Shown here piece by piece: positions 8,873-18,044 of a DNA stretch of 25,603 bases (positions within the stretch are counted from its first letter, which is position 1; each line of letters starts with the position of its first letter). The translations under genes were made by a program, and so were the position numbers. Origin of the DNA: Ktedonobacter racemifer (GTDB lineage Bacteria > Chloroflexota > DTOL01 > JACQYG01); the NCBI GenBank assembly GCA_020723545.1, contig DYIS01000002.1:15535-41137 (forward strand), read 5' to 3'. Below the pieces are notes generated by a model. The model did no database searches and had not been told where the DNA came from. It was given only the letters and a program-made list of their open reading frames with translations.

Positions 8873-10006
8873 TTATTCCAGAATCTGGGCTATCAGTTTA
8901 TTGGCCGCCGTATGTGGGTCCAGGCGACGGTCAGCGATGTCGTGGATGAGTTGGTCAAGCTCAGCACGGTCCAGCTTATCCATGATCCTCGCTACCAGCG
9001 TCTTTCTGATGATGTTCCAGAGCTCCTCCTCTGCCAGATGCTGGCGCAAGAGGGAGGCGCGCCCGCTGACCTGGAGGTAATCCCGGTGTCGGCTGATCTC
9101 GTGGCTCAAGGCTTCGATGCCCTTCCCCTCCACCGCCACCGTCTTGATGATGGGCGGTTGCCATCCCTGGGGTTGATGATTCAGCTCCAACATCAATTGA
9201 AGCGCCGCGACCGTTCGCTCGGCTCCTTCCTGGTCGGCCTTGTTTACCACCAGGATGTCGGCGATCTCCAGGATGCCTGCTTTGATGGCCTGGATGTCGT
9301 CGCCCAGCCCGGGGGCCTGCACTACAATGGTGGTATGGGCAGTGGCGGCGATCTCCACCTCGTCCTGGCCGACGCCGACGGTCTCCACATAGATGATGTC
9401 CTTTCCAAAGGCATCCAACACCTTTATCGCGTCGCCGGTGGCATAGGAGAGCCCGCCCAGGCTGCCTCGCGTGGCCATACTGCGGATGAAAACGCCGGGA
9501 TCGCCCGTCAATTCCTGCATCCTGATGCGGTCTCCCAGGATGGCGCCGCCGCTGAAGGGGCTGGAGGGGTCTACGGCGACGATCCCCACGGTGAGACCCC
9601 GCTGCCTGGATTCCCTGGCCAACTGGCCCACCAGCGTGCTTTTCCCGGTTCCGGGGGCGCCGGTGACTCCCACCACGTGGGCCCGGCCGGTATGGGGGTA
9701 CAAGAGGGCCAGGGCTGGGCAGGCCTCCGGTGAGTCGTCCTCGATCAAGGAGATGAGCCGGGCGACCCCACGCCGATCGCCTGCCAGCACCCGGTCGGCC
9801 AGTTCTCTGGACTCAGCTAATGATGGTGAGATGATTGCCTGGGAAGAGTTCTTTGCCCCGATACTTTGATTCTGTGTAATGTATCGGGGCTTTGCTAGTA
9901 CAGGACCGGCTCTCCTGCCTTCCTTGTTTAGGCGTTCCTCCGTCGCTACCTCCATCTGAAAATGAGCCCAACTGTGTTGGGCGGCTGAAAACAAGCTACT
10001 GGACAT
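8873..10006 (-). CDS. meaB: MeaB/ArgK-type GTPase, chaperone of B12-dependent mutase
   Basis: The Walker A motif GAPGTGKST is at residues 116-124 of the 377-residue frame, followed by DPSSPFSGGAILGDRIRM, ETVGVGQDEVEI, a VVNKAD guanine-specificity motif and the helical dimerisation tail. MeaB-type GTPases guard methylmalonyl-CoA mutase and gate delivery of adenosylcobalamin. Recognisable family sequence begins only near residue 64 (SLAESRELADRVLAGD). The first 60 residues contain a hairpin, a broken 18-bp palindrome and a 34-bp mini-element. The start is uncertain: ATG at 10006 overlaps the B12-subunit stop, ATG at 9955 is the only other one, and neither has a good ribosome binding site. No ATG, GTG or TTG lies between the element and the conserved domain. 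Confidence 0.9.
   Translation of the reverse strand: MSSSLFSAAQHSWAHFQMEVATEERLNKEGRRAGPVLAKPRYITQNQSIGAKNSSQAIISPSLAESRELADRVLAGDRRGVARLISLIEDDSPEACPALALLYPHTGRAHVVGVTGAPGTGKSTLVGQLARESRQRGLTVGIVAVDPSSPFSGGAILGDRIRMQELTGDPGVFIRSMATRGSLGGLSYATGDAIKVLDAFGKDIIYVETVGVGQDEVEIAATAHTTIVVQAPGLGDDIQAIKAGILEIADILVVNKADQEGAERTVAALQLMLELNHQPQGWQPPIIKTVAVEGKGIEALSHEISRHRDYLQVSGRASLLRQHLAEEELWNIIRKTLVARIMDKLDRAELDQLIHDIADRRLDPHTAANKLIAQILE
9849..9905. repeat. 18-bp palindrome copy interrupted by the 34-bp element
   Basis: If the 34-bp element and one CTTTG duplication are removed, 9849-9855 joins 9895-9905 to give TTCTTTGCTAGTACAGGA, 15 of 18 matches to the palindrome. The mini-element therefore appears to have inserted into a pre-existing palindrome. 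Confidence 0.6.
9856..9889 (-). mobile_element. 34-bp inverted-repeat mini-element, copy 2, with 5-bp target duplication CTTTG
   Basis: Its reverse complement is identical over all 34 bases to the element at 3783-3816. CTTTG flanks it at 9851-9855 and 9890-9894. Element plus duplication is 39 bp, exactly 13 codons, and on the meaB strand it reads without a stop (PRYITQNQSIG). The predicted meaB frame therefore survives the insertion. Confidence 0.8.
9966..9982. repeat. Hairpin near the meaB start
   Basis: GCCCAAC, TGT, GTTGGGC: a perfect 7-bp stem with a 3-nt loop, between the two candidate meaB start codons. Its arms resemble the CCCAACC/GGTTGGG palindrome inside the VWA gene. Confidence 0.5.
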
Positions 10007-10394
10007 TTTGTCGCAGGAAATCGACTATGTCACCCGTCGGGGTGCCTGGGCCATAGATAGCCCTGATACCCATTTCTTTCAAAGCAGGCACATCCTCGTC
10101 AGGGATGATGCCTCCAGCGAACACGAGGATGCCCTCCATACCCTTATCTTTTAATAACTTCATGATCCGAGGGAAGAGGGTCATGTGGGCGCCGGACAGG
10201 ATGCTCAGGCCCACCACGTCCACGTCTTCCTGAAGGGCTGCCTCGGCGATCATCTCGGGCGTCTGGCGCAGGCCGGTGTAGATCACCTCCATCCCGGCAT
10301 CCCGCAGGGCCCTGGCCACCACTTTGGCGCCCCGGTCGTGGCCGTCAAGCCCGGGCTTGGCAATCAACACCCTGATCTTCTTACCATCTGGCAT
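9996..10394 (-). CDS. Acyl-CoA mutase small subunit, adenosylcobalamin-binding
   Basis: A 132-residue B12-binding domain that corresponds to the C-terminal domain of methylmalonyl-CoA mutase as a separate chain. It has DGHDRG at 17-22 (Asp17, His19, Gly22; the His is the lower cobalt ligand), VVGLSILSGAH for the nucleotide tail, and VFAGGIIPDED. It pairs with a large subunit to form an active mutase. It is the only B12-binding mutase subunit in the window and so probably serves both large subunits. The start has AGGAG seven bases upstream, and it overlaps the longest meaB frame by 11 bp. The 125-bp gap before it holds only degenerate GATAG/GGCCGAT-like repeats. Confidence 0.95.
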   Translation of the reverse strand: MPDGKKIRVLIAKPGLDGHDRGAKVVARALRDAGMEVIYTGLRQTPEMIAEAALQEDVDVVGLSILSGAHMTLFPRIMKLLKDKGMEGILVFAGGIIPDEDVPALKEMGIRAIYGPGTPTGDIVDFLRQNVQ

Positions 10395-10519
10395 CGACCA
10401 GCTCCTGACTCATAGAAGATTCTAACACGCTTTACAACCTTTTACAATCGGTTGCTTTTCCAGGGTGAAGTTGATGGCCGATAGTCTGCCTGCCATCTGC
10501 TATCCGCCATGCGAGGGCA

Positions 10520-12199
10520 TCACCATATCGCCGGCTCGCGATAGAGGCCGAAGGCCTCCCGAAGGACGTCGCAGATCTCACCCAGGGTGGCGTAGGCCTT
10601 CACGGCGTCAATGAAATGTGGCATCAGGTTCTCCTGGCCCTGGGCGGCGTGGCGCACGGCCTCCAGTGTCCGGGCCACGGCCTCGTTATCGCGCTCGGCC
10701 CTGACCCGGGCCAGGCGGTCCCGCTGCTTGCGCTCTCCCTCTGGGTCCATCCTCAACAACGGTATGCTCGGCGGCTCCTCGGTGACGTAATCGTTGATTC
10801 CCACGATGGTGCGTTCCCTGGCCTCGATCTCCCGCTGATAACGAGAAGCGCTTTCCGCCAGCTCCCGTTGGAAGAAACCCCTTTCGATGGCCTTTATGAC
10901 CCCGCCCAGTTTCTCGATCTTCTCGAAATAATCGTACACCTCCCTCTCGGTCTGGTTGGTCAGCGCCTCCAGGAAGTAACTCCCGGCCAGGGGGTCGATG
11001 GTGTTCGTGACGCCGCTCTCGTGGGCGATGATCTGTTGGGTGCGCAAGGCGATGCGCACGGCGGTCTCCGAGGGCAGGGCCAGGGCCTCGTCCATGGAGT
11101 TGGTGTGCAGGGACTGGGTGCCCCCCAGCACCGCGGCCAGGGCCTGGATGGCCGTGCGCACCACGTTGTTCTCGGGCTGCTGGGCAGTGAGGGAACAACC
11201 GGCAGTCTGGGTGTGGAAGCGCAGCCACCAGCTGCGCGGGTTGCGGGCCCCGAAGCGCTCTTTCGTCTCACGGGCCCAGATGCGGCGGGCAGCCCGGTAT
11301 TTGGCTATCTCCTCGAAGAAATCGTTGTGGGCATTGAAAAAAAATGAAAGCCGGGGAGCGAAGTCGTCGATGCCCAGGCCCCGGTCCAGGGCCGCCTGGA
11401 CGTAGGCTAACCCGTCGGCCAGGGTGAAGGCCAGCTCCTGAACCGCCGTGGCCCCCGCCTCCCGGATGTGATAGCCAGAGATGCTGATGGTGTTCCAGAG
11501 GGGCAATTCCCGGGAACCGAACTCGAAGGTATCCACTACCAGCCTCATGGAAGGCTCCGGCGGGAAGAGGTATTCCTTCTGGGCGATGTATTCTTTCAGT
11601 ATGTCGTTCTGGATGGTGCCACCCAGTTTGGCCCGGGGGACTCCCCGCTTCTCCGCCGCGGCGATGTACATGGCCCAGATGATGGCGGCGGGGCCATTGA
11701 TGGTCATTGAAGTGGTGATCTTGTCTACCGGGATTCCGTCGAACAGAGTCTCCATGTCGGCCAGGGAGGAGACAGCCACGCCGCACTTGCCGAACTCCCC
11801 TTCCGCTTCGGCATCATCGGTATCGTAGCCGTAGAGGGTGGGCATGTCAAAGGCCACCGACAGGCCGGTCTCGCCGTGGCCCAGCAGGTATTTGAACCGG
11901 GCATTGGTCTCCTCGGCGGTGCCGAACCCGGCGAACATGCGCATGGTCCACAGCTTGCCCCGATACATGGTGGCCTGGACGCCTCGGGTGAAGGGGTATT
12001 CGCCGGGAAAACCGAGGTCCCGGAGGTAGTCCCAGTCCTGGACGTCCAGGGGGGTGTAGAGCCGTTCCACGGGCACGCTGGAGGTGGTGATGAAGACATC
12101 GCGCCGCTCTGGGGATTTCTTGAGATTGCCCTTGATGGTGTCTGCTTCCCAGGCAGACCTCCGGGAGCGAATCTCCTCTATCGTCTCACGGTCAAACAT
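10520..12199 (-). CDS. Acyl-CoA mutase large subunit with isobutyryl-CoA mutase-type active site
   Basis: A 559-residue TIM-barrel catalytic subunit of B12-dependent mutases, started at the ATG at 12199 because GGAGG lies eight bases upstream; the longer frame begins at a TTG overlapping that site. Family motifs are MRMFAGFGTAEETN, GLSVAFDMPT, GTIQNDILKEY, ISISGYHIREAGAT, LRFHTQTAGCSLTAQQP and GGTQSLHTNSMDEA. At the position of substrate-binding Tyr89 of Propionibacterium methylmalonyl-CoA mutase it has Phe89, and at Arg207 it has Gln207 (KEYIAQKEY). Phe/Gln is the pair reported for isobutyryl-CoA mutase. It probably works on butyryl/isobutyryl-CoA or a similar uncharged acyl-CoA with the shared B12 subunit; annotation as a second methylmalonyl-CoA mutase is the alternative. 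Confidence 0.9.
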   Translation of the reverse strand: MFDRETIEEIRSRRSAWEADTIKGNLKKSPERRDVFITTSSVPVERLYTPLDVQDWDYLRDLGFPGEYPFTRGVQATMYRGKLWTMRMFAGFGTAEETNARFKYLLGHGETGLSVAFDMPTLYGYDTDDAEAEGEFGKCGVAVSSLADMETLFDGIPVDKITTSMTINGPAAIIWAMYIAAAEKRGVPRAKLGGTIQNDILKEYIAQKEYLFPPEPSMRLVVDTFEFGSRELPLWNTISISGYHIREAGATAVQELAFTLADGLAYVQAALDRGLGIDDFAPRLSFFFNAHNDFFEEIAKYRAARRIWARETKERFGARNPRSWWLRFHTQTAGCSLTAQQPENNVVRTAIQALAAVLGGTQSLHTNSMDEALALPSETAVRIALRTQQIIAHESGVTNTIDPLAGSYFLEALTNQTEREVYDYFEKIEKLGGVIKAIERGFFQRELAESASRYQREIEARERTIVGINDYVTEEPPSIPLLRMDPEGERKQRDRLARVRAERDNEAVARTLEAVRHAAQGQENLMPHFIDAVKAYATLGEICDVLREAFGLYREPAIW

Positions 12200-12223
12200 G
12201 ATTGGGGCCTCCAAACATGACGT

Positions 12224-12646
12224 CTACGTCTTCGGCTTCTGCATGAGCTCCAGCAACACACCGTGGGCGCTCTTGGGATGGACGAAGGCTACCAGGCTGC
12301 CCCCACTCCCTGGCCGCGGCATTGGGTCGATGAGCTGGAGGCCCAGGGACCCCAGATGGCGAAGGGCCGCCTGGACGTCGGGGACCTCCAGGCAGATGTG
12401 GTGCATGCCCTCACCGTGGTTGGCCAGGAATTTGCCTACTGGGCTGTCCTGGGAGGTAGGCTCCAGGAGCTCCAGGTGGCTCTCGCCCACCTGGAGGAAG
12501 GCGACCCGGACCTTCTGGGCTGGCACCTCCTCCATGTGCCCCGGCGCCAGGCCCAGCCCCCGGTCCCAGAACGCCAGCGCTTCCTGGATGCTCCTCACGG
12601 CGATGCCGATATGGTCGACCTTGTTAACTCGTAAAGAATCTGACAC
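12224..12646 (-). CDS. mce: Methylmalonyl-CoA epimerase (VOC family)
   Basis: A 140-residue protein of the vicinal-oxygen-chelate fold. The metal-site motifs are present: VDHIGIAV with His12, SHLELLEP around residue 59, GMHHICLEV with His83, and GVLLELMQ with Glu133. It converts (S)- to (R)-methylmalonyl-CoA, linking the carboxyltransferase to the mutase. The GTG start directly abuts the TAG of the upstream mutase gene. Residues 3-9 (DSLRVNK) come from a copy of the 18-bp palindrome, just before the conserved first strand. The next gene, the second mutase large subunit, starts 24 bp downstream. Confidence 0.94.
   Translation of the reverse strand: MSDSLRVNKVDHIGIAVRSIQEALAFWDRGLGLAPGHMEEVPAQKVRVAFLQVGESHLELLEPTSQDSPVGKFLANHGEGMHHICLEVPDVQAALRHLGSLGLQLIDPMPRPGSGGSLVAFVHPKSAHGVLLELMQKPKT
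12621..12638. repeat. 18-bp palindrome copy at the start of the epimerase gene
   Basis: TTGTTAACTCGTAAAGAA matches the consensus at 15 of 18 positions. It encodes residues 4-9 of the epimerase (SLRVNK on the coding strand), ahead of the conserved domain. Confidence 0.5.
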
Positions 12647-14314
12647 CTATATCACCACTGCCTCTTTATGTTCCCCGAACACCTGCCTCAGCACGTCGCA
12701 GATCTCGCCCAGCGTGGCGTGGGCTTCCACGCAGGCCACCAGGTGGCTCATGACGTTGTCGTTGCCGCTGGCCGCCTGGCGCAGCCGGGCCAGGCTCTCG
12801 CTCACTGCTGGGCCGTCTCGACGCTGGCGCAGTGCACGTAGGCGACCCATCTGTTCCTCTCGTATGGCGGGCTCCACCCGCAAAAGCTGGGGCTTTTGGC
12901 TCTCCAATACGGTAAAGGCATTCACGCCCACGACGATCCTCTTCTTGTCCTCCACGGCCTTCTGGGCGATGTAGGCTGAGTCCTGGATCTCCTTCTGTAC
13001 GTAGCCCACCTGGATGGCGGCCAGGGCCCCACCGAGGGAGTCGATCTTGGCGATGTATTCCCCGGCTCGGGCCTCGATCTCATCGGTGAGTTTCTCCACA
13101 AAATACGAGCCGGCCAAAGGGTCCACCGTGTCGGTGACCCCGCTCTCATGGGCAATGATCTGCTGGGTGCGCAGGGCTAGCTGCACCGACTCCTCGGTGG
13201 GAAGGGAGAGGGCCTCGTCCCGGGAATTGGTGTGCAGGGACTGGGTACCCCCCAGCACCGCCGCCAGGGCTTGCAGCGCGACCCGTACCACGTTGTTGTC
13301 GGGCTGCTGCGCAGTGAGGGTGCTCCCAGCGGTCTGAGTGTGGAAGCGCAGCATCCAGGAGCGGGGGTCCTGGGCCTTGAAGCGCTCTCTCATGATCCGT
13401 GCCCAAAGGCGTCGGGCCGCCCGAAACTTGGCGACCTCCTCAAAGAGATTATTGTGGGCACTGAAAAAGAAGGAAAGCCGTGGGGCAAAAGAGTCCACTG
13501 GCAAGCCCGCGTCCACGGCGGCCTGGACGTAAGCGATGGCATCGGCCAGGGTGAAGGCCACTTCCTGGACCGCATTAGCCCCAGCCTCCCGGATGTGGTA
13601 GCCGGAGATGCTGATGATGTTCCAGTTAGGAAGGTGCTCGCTAGCGTGGCGAAACACATCGGTGACCAGGCGCAAGGAGGGCTTAGGAGGGAAAATGTAT
13701 GTCCCGCGGGCGACGTACTCCTTCAGGATGTCGTTTTGAATTGTCCCGGAAAGCGCCGCCAGCGGGAGCCCTCTCTTCCTGGCCAGGGCCTCGTACATCG
13801 CCAGGAGCACGGGGGCAGTGGCATTGATGGTCATGGAGACGCTCACCTTATCGAGCGGGATGCCCTCCATGAGCGTTTCCATGTCCTCCAGGGAACAGAT
13901 GGCCACCCCCACCTTCCCCACCTCTCCCTCCGCCAGGGGGTGGTCGGAATCGAAACCGAGCTGGGTGGGCAGGTCGAAAGCCACGGAAAGGCCCGTCTGT
14001 CCCTGCTCCAGCAGATAGCGGTAGCGGCGGTTTGATTCCTGGGCCGAGGCGTAGCCGGCGTACTGGCGCATGGTCCACAGCCGGCCCCGGTACATGGTGG
14101 GCTGAATGCCCCGGGTGAAGGGGTAGATGCCGGGGAAGCCCAGCCCAGTGTAGTCGGTCGCCACGTCGGCGGGCGTATACAGGCGCTCCACCGGGATGCC
14201 AGAGCTGGTCTCAAAACGTTCCTGCCGCTCCGGGGCACGCCTGAGGGCTGGTTCTAACGTCTCATTTTGCCATTTCTCTTTCGACCTCTCGATAGACGCC
14301 CGCTCCTCAGCCAT
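12647..14314 (-). CDS. Methylmalonyl-CoA mutase large (catalytic) subunit
   Basis: A 555-residue mutase catalytic subunit lacking the B12 domain, which is a separate gene. The motifs are TMRQYAGYASAQESN, GLSVAFDLPTQLGFDSD, GTIQNDILKEYVARGTY, ISISGYHIREAGAN, LRFHTQTAGSTLTAQQPDNN and GGTQSLHTNSRDEA. Tyr85 and Arg203 align with Tyr89 and Arg207 of the Propionibacterium enzyme, which contact the substrate, so methylmalonyl-CoA/succinyl-CoA specificity is well supported. The ATG follows the biotin-carrier stop by 4 bp and has a GGAG site within the end of that gene. It is followed directly by the epimerase. Confidence 0.95.
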   Translation of the reverse strand: MAEERASIERSKEKWQNETLEPALRRAPERQERFETSSGIPVERLYTPADVATDYTGLGFPGIYPFTRGIQPTMYRGRLWTMRQYAGYASAQESNRRYRYLLEQGQTGLSVAFDLPTQLGFDSDHPLAEGEVGKVGVAICSLEDMETLMEGIPLDKVSVSMTINATAPVLLAMYEALARKRGLPLAALSGTIQNDILKEYVARGTYIFPPKPSLRLVTDVFRHASEHLPNWNIISISGYHIREAGANAVQEVAFTLADAIAYVQAAVDAGLPVDSFAPRLSFFFSAHNNLFEEVAKFRAARRLWARIMRERFKAQDPRSWMLRFHTQTAGSTLTAQQPDNNVVRVALQALAAVLGGTQSLHTNSRDEALSLPTEESVQLALRTQQIIAHESGVTDTVDPLAGSYFVEKLTDEIEARAGEYIAKIDSLGGALAAIQVGYVQKEIQDSAYIAQKAVEDKKRIVVGVNAFTVLESQKPQLLRVEPAIREEQMGRLRALRQRRDGPAVSESLARLRQAASGNDNVMSHLVACVEAHATLGEICDVLRQVFGEHKEAVVI

Positions 14315-14318
14315 CAGC

Positions 14319-14843
14319 TCACTCCAACACGATCAGGGGCTCTCCTTTGTCCACGTTGGTCCCCTCGGTCACCAGGATGGAGGCGATCTTGCCACTCTGG
14401 GGTGCCCTGATCTCGTTTTCCATCTTCATGGCCTCCAGGACCAGAAGCACGGTCCCAGCCTCCACCTGGTCACCGGCCTGGACCTTGACTGCGATTACCT
14501 TGCCCGGCATCAGGGCCGCCACGGCGCCTGGCGCGGTGACCGGCTTCTTTTCTAGTAAAGAAACGGGAGTTCGGTGGGCCCCGGCGTTGATGGCAAAGGG
14601 AGGGGCCGGGCCCTCCCTAACCGCCTTGCTTAGTAGAACCTGGTAGGCTTTTCCATCAACCAAAACGGAATAGCCAGAGTTGCTCTTTCCGCCGACCTCA
14701 ACCTTATACGGCCTGCCGTTCACCGTAATCGTAGCGGCGTTGGCGCTGTTCTCTTTCTGGACCTTGAAGGCGATACCGTCGACTGTCACCGTACCAGGCC
14801 TGGTTTGCACATCGTATTCCAGTTCGCCGATGCATAGCTTCAT
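14319..14843 (-). CDS. Biotin carboxyl carrier protein (transcarboxylase 1.3S-like)
   Basis: 174 residues from the ATG at 14843, which overlaps the stop of the upstream gene as ATGA; an upstream in-frame start would add six residues. The C-terminal biotinyl domain carries EAMKMENE with the biotin lysine at residue 140, 34 residues from the end, the standard distance. The N-terminal half is a separate beta-rich domain (YDVQTRPGTVTVDG), joined by a linker that contains an 18-bp palindrome copy (read SLLEKK). It carries carboxybiotin between the two carboxyltransferases on either side of it in the operon. The hydrophobic Ala/Pro-rich linker is typical of such carriers. Confidence 0.93.
   Translation of the reverse strand: MKLCIGELEYDVQTRPGTVTVDGIAFKVQKENSANAATITVNGRPYKVEVGGKSNSGYSVLVDGKAYQVLLSKAVREGPAPPFAINAGAHRTPVSLLEKKPVTAPGAVAALMPGKVIAVKVQAGDQVEAGTVLLVLEAMKMENEIRAPQSGKIASILVTEGTNVDKGEPLIVLE
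14545..14562. repeat. 18-bp palindrome copy inside the biotin-carrier linker
   Basis: TTCTTTTCTAGTAAAGAA matches the consensus at 17 of 18 positions. It lies in the interdomain linker of the biotin carrier protein, read in frame as SLLEKK. Confidence 0.7.
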
Positions 14844-16351
14844 GGCGAGAGCGCCCCCCAACGCGCCAGTTGCGCCTGCCGGCCGGCCGTTCTCCAGGGT
14901 GAGAAGTCAGTAGGTGATGGTGAAGCCGTCGGCTTGGCTAGAGTGGGCAATATGGCCGCGGCGATGGCCGCGACGATCTCTTTGCTGGGACCCTGGCCGC
15001 GACTGTTCTGACTCAGGTATTCCCTGGTTACCTGGGGGAAGAGAGCATAGGATATGACGTCCTCCTCACTGCGGGCCAGATCGCCTAGTTCGGCGGCGGC
15101 CTTGTTCAGCTCTGGAGAGAGAACATCTGCTGGGCGGCAGGCGATGACCTCCTCGTCACCTATGACCTTGCGCTTGATCTCGTGGTCGATAGGACCCGGG
15201 GACCTGCCGTAAAGCCCTTTGACGTAGGCCTTCACCTCTTTGGGGATGACCTTGTAGCGCTCGCCCAAAAGCACGTTCAGCACGGCCTGGGTGCCCACGA
15301 TCTGGCTGGTGGGAGTCACCAGTGGGGGATAGCCCAATTCCTGTCGCACCCGGGGCACCTCCTGGAGCACCTCGGGCAAGCGGTCCACGGCGTTTTGCTC
15401 CCGGAGCTGGGACACCAGGTTGGAGATCATGCCGCCGGGTATCTGATAGGTCAGCACGTTGGTGTCCACCCCGACGAGCTCGCCCTCAAAGGCCCGGTAC
15501 TTCTTGCGCATCTCGCCGAAGTACCGGGCGATGTCCGAAAGTAGCTCCAGGTCCAGGCCAGTGTCTCGAGGCGTGCCCTTGAGCATGCTCACGATGCTCT
15601 CGGTGGGCGGTTGGGAGGAGGCCAGGGACATGGTGGAGATGGCCGTGTCCACTACGTCTACCCCCGCCTCCACCGCCTTCAAATAGGCCGAGGAGGCCAT
15701 TCCGCTGGTGTAGTGGGAGTGAAGCTGAACCGGCATCGGTATGGTTTCTTTGAGGCGCTTGACCAGGTCATATGCGACGTAGGGCTCGATCAGGCCAGCC
15801 ATGTCCTTGATGCATAAGGAGTCAGCCCCCAGGTCCACCAGCTCCTGGGCCAGCCTCAGGTAGAGAGGGGCGTCGTGGACCGGGCTGATGGTGTAGCAGA
15901 TGGCGGCCTGCACGTGAGCCCCTTCACGCTTGGCTACCTGCATGGCCCAGCGCATGTTCCGGGTGTCATTGAGCGCGTCGAAGATGCGAAAGATGTCAAT
16001 GCCGTTTTCTCTGGCCTTCACCACGAAGCGTTCCACCACATCGTCGGCATAGTGACGGTAGCCCACGACATTCTGACCCCGCAAGAGCATTTGCAAGGGG
16101 GTCTTTTTGAAGTGCTGCTTCAACTGACGCAGCCTTTCCCAGGGATCCTCGTTCAAGAAGCGCAGGGCCGAGTCAAACGTGGCGCCGCCCCATACCTCCA
16201 GCGAGTGAAAGCCCACGGCGTCCAGTTTTTCGCTGATGGGCAGCATATCCTCGGTCCGCAAGCGGGTGGCCAGGAGTGACTGATGGGCATCGCGCAGGAC
16301 AGTGTCAGTGATGCCAAGGGGCTTTTCTTTACTAGCGAAGAAATTCGGCAT
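14840..16351 (-). CDS. Pyruvate/oxaloacetate carboxyltransferase subunit (PycB/OadA/transcarboxylase 5S-like)
   Basis: 503 residues from the ATG at 16351, which has GAGG upstream; a TTG at 16375 overlapping the preceding stop is the alternative. A TIM-barrel carboxyltransferase with ITDTVLRDAHQSLLATR, LLRGQNVVGYRHYADD, IFRIFDALNDTRN, SLCIKDMAG (the lysine expected to be carbamylated) and the metal-binding LHSHYTSG. It moves CO2 between biotin and pyruvate/oxaloacetate. No biotinyl domain is fused; the carrier is the next gene, coupled by ATGA. Without a biotin carboxylase gene nearby, a transcarboxylase 5S role fits best. A palindrome copy encodes FFASKE at residues 4-9. Confidence 0.92.
   Translation of the reverse strand: MPNFFASKEKPLGITDTVLRDAHQSLLATRLRTEDMLPISEKLDAVGFHSLEVWGGATFDSALRFLNEDPWERLRQLKQHFKKTPLQMLLRGQNVVGYRHYADDVVERFVVKARENGIDIFRIFDALNDTRNMRWAMQVAKREGAHVQAAICYTISPVHDAPLYLRLAQELVDLGADSLCIKDMAGLIEPYVAYDLVKRLKETIPMPVQLHSHYTSGMASSAYLKAVEAGVDVVDTAISTMSLASSQPPTESIVSMLKGTPRDTGLDLELLSDIARYFGEMRKKYRAFEGELVGVDTNVLTYQIPGGMISNLVSQLREQNAVDRLPEVLQEVPRVRQELGYPPLVTPTSQIVGTQAVLNVLLGERYKVIPKEVKAYVKGLYGRSPGPIDHEIKRKVIGDEEVIACRPADVLSPELNKAAAELGDLARSEEDVISYALFPQVTREYLSQNSRGQGPSKEIVAAIAAAILPTLAKPTASPSPTDFSPWRTAGRQAQLARWGALSP
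16325..16342. repeat. 18-bp palindrome copy at the start of the PycB-like gene
   Basis: TTCTTTACTAGCGAAGAA matches the consensus at 16 of 18 positions. It encodes residues 4-9 (FFASKE), directly ahead of the conserved KPLGITDTVLRDAHQS start of the enzyme. Confidence 0.65.
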
Positions 16352-16371
16352 GGGTAGGCCTCTATAGTGCC

Positions 16372-17922
<1,551 letters not shown>

Positions 17923-17951
17923 CTGCCCTGTCTCCTATCATCTCTATCTGC

Positions 17952-17966
17952 TTAGAAACCAGGTTT
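17952..17966. repeat. Palindrome in the operon leader
   Basis: AGAAACCAGGTTTCT is a perfect inverted repeat around one base in the 5' leader between the promoter and the first gene. As RNA it could form AGAAA-CCTGG-TTTCT. Similar AGAAACC/GGTTTCT palindromes are scattered repeats in some bacteria, so a regulatory role is only a possibility. Confidence 0.45.
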
Positions 17967-18002
17967 CTCCCCGTCCTCGTTACGTTGCCAGTCGTGCCAA
18001 GG

Positions 18003-18031
18003 ATTATACAATCCGCCTGGCCATAAGTCAA
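18003..18031 (-). promoter_or_regulatory. Near-consensus sigma-70 promoter for the methylmalonyl-CoA operon
   Basis: On the minus strand TTGACT (18026-18031) is followed by a 17-base spacer and TATAAT (18003-18008): five of six and six of six matches with ideal spacing. Transcription would start near 17996, giving a leader of about 73 nt before the PccB-like ATG. Confidence 0.75.
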
Positions 18032-18044
18032 TCAGGTTGAGGGT

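Noticed and set aside
8840..9733. A 297-codon plus-strand frame
   Set aside because: Antisense to meaB, whose GTPase motifs are unambiguous.
9966..9982. Intrinsic terminator between the B12 subunit and meaB
   Set aside because: The stem is only 7 bp with no T-run, and the two genes lie close or overlap, so termination here would be odd.
10520..14314. Two mutase-like genes as a recent duplication or assembly duplication
   Set aside because: They differ at many positions including substrate-contact residues and N-termini and are separated by the epimerase, so they are diverged paralogues, not an artefact.
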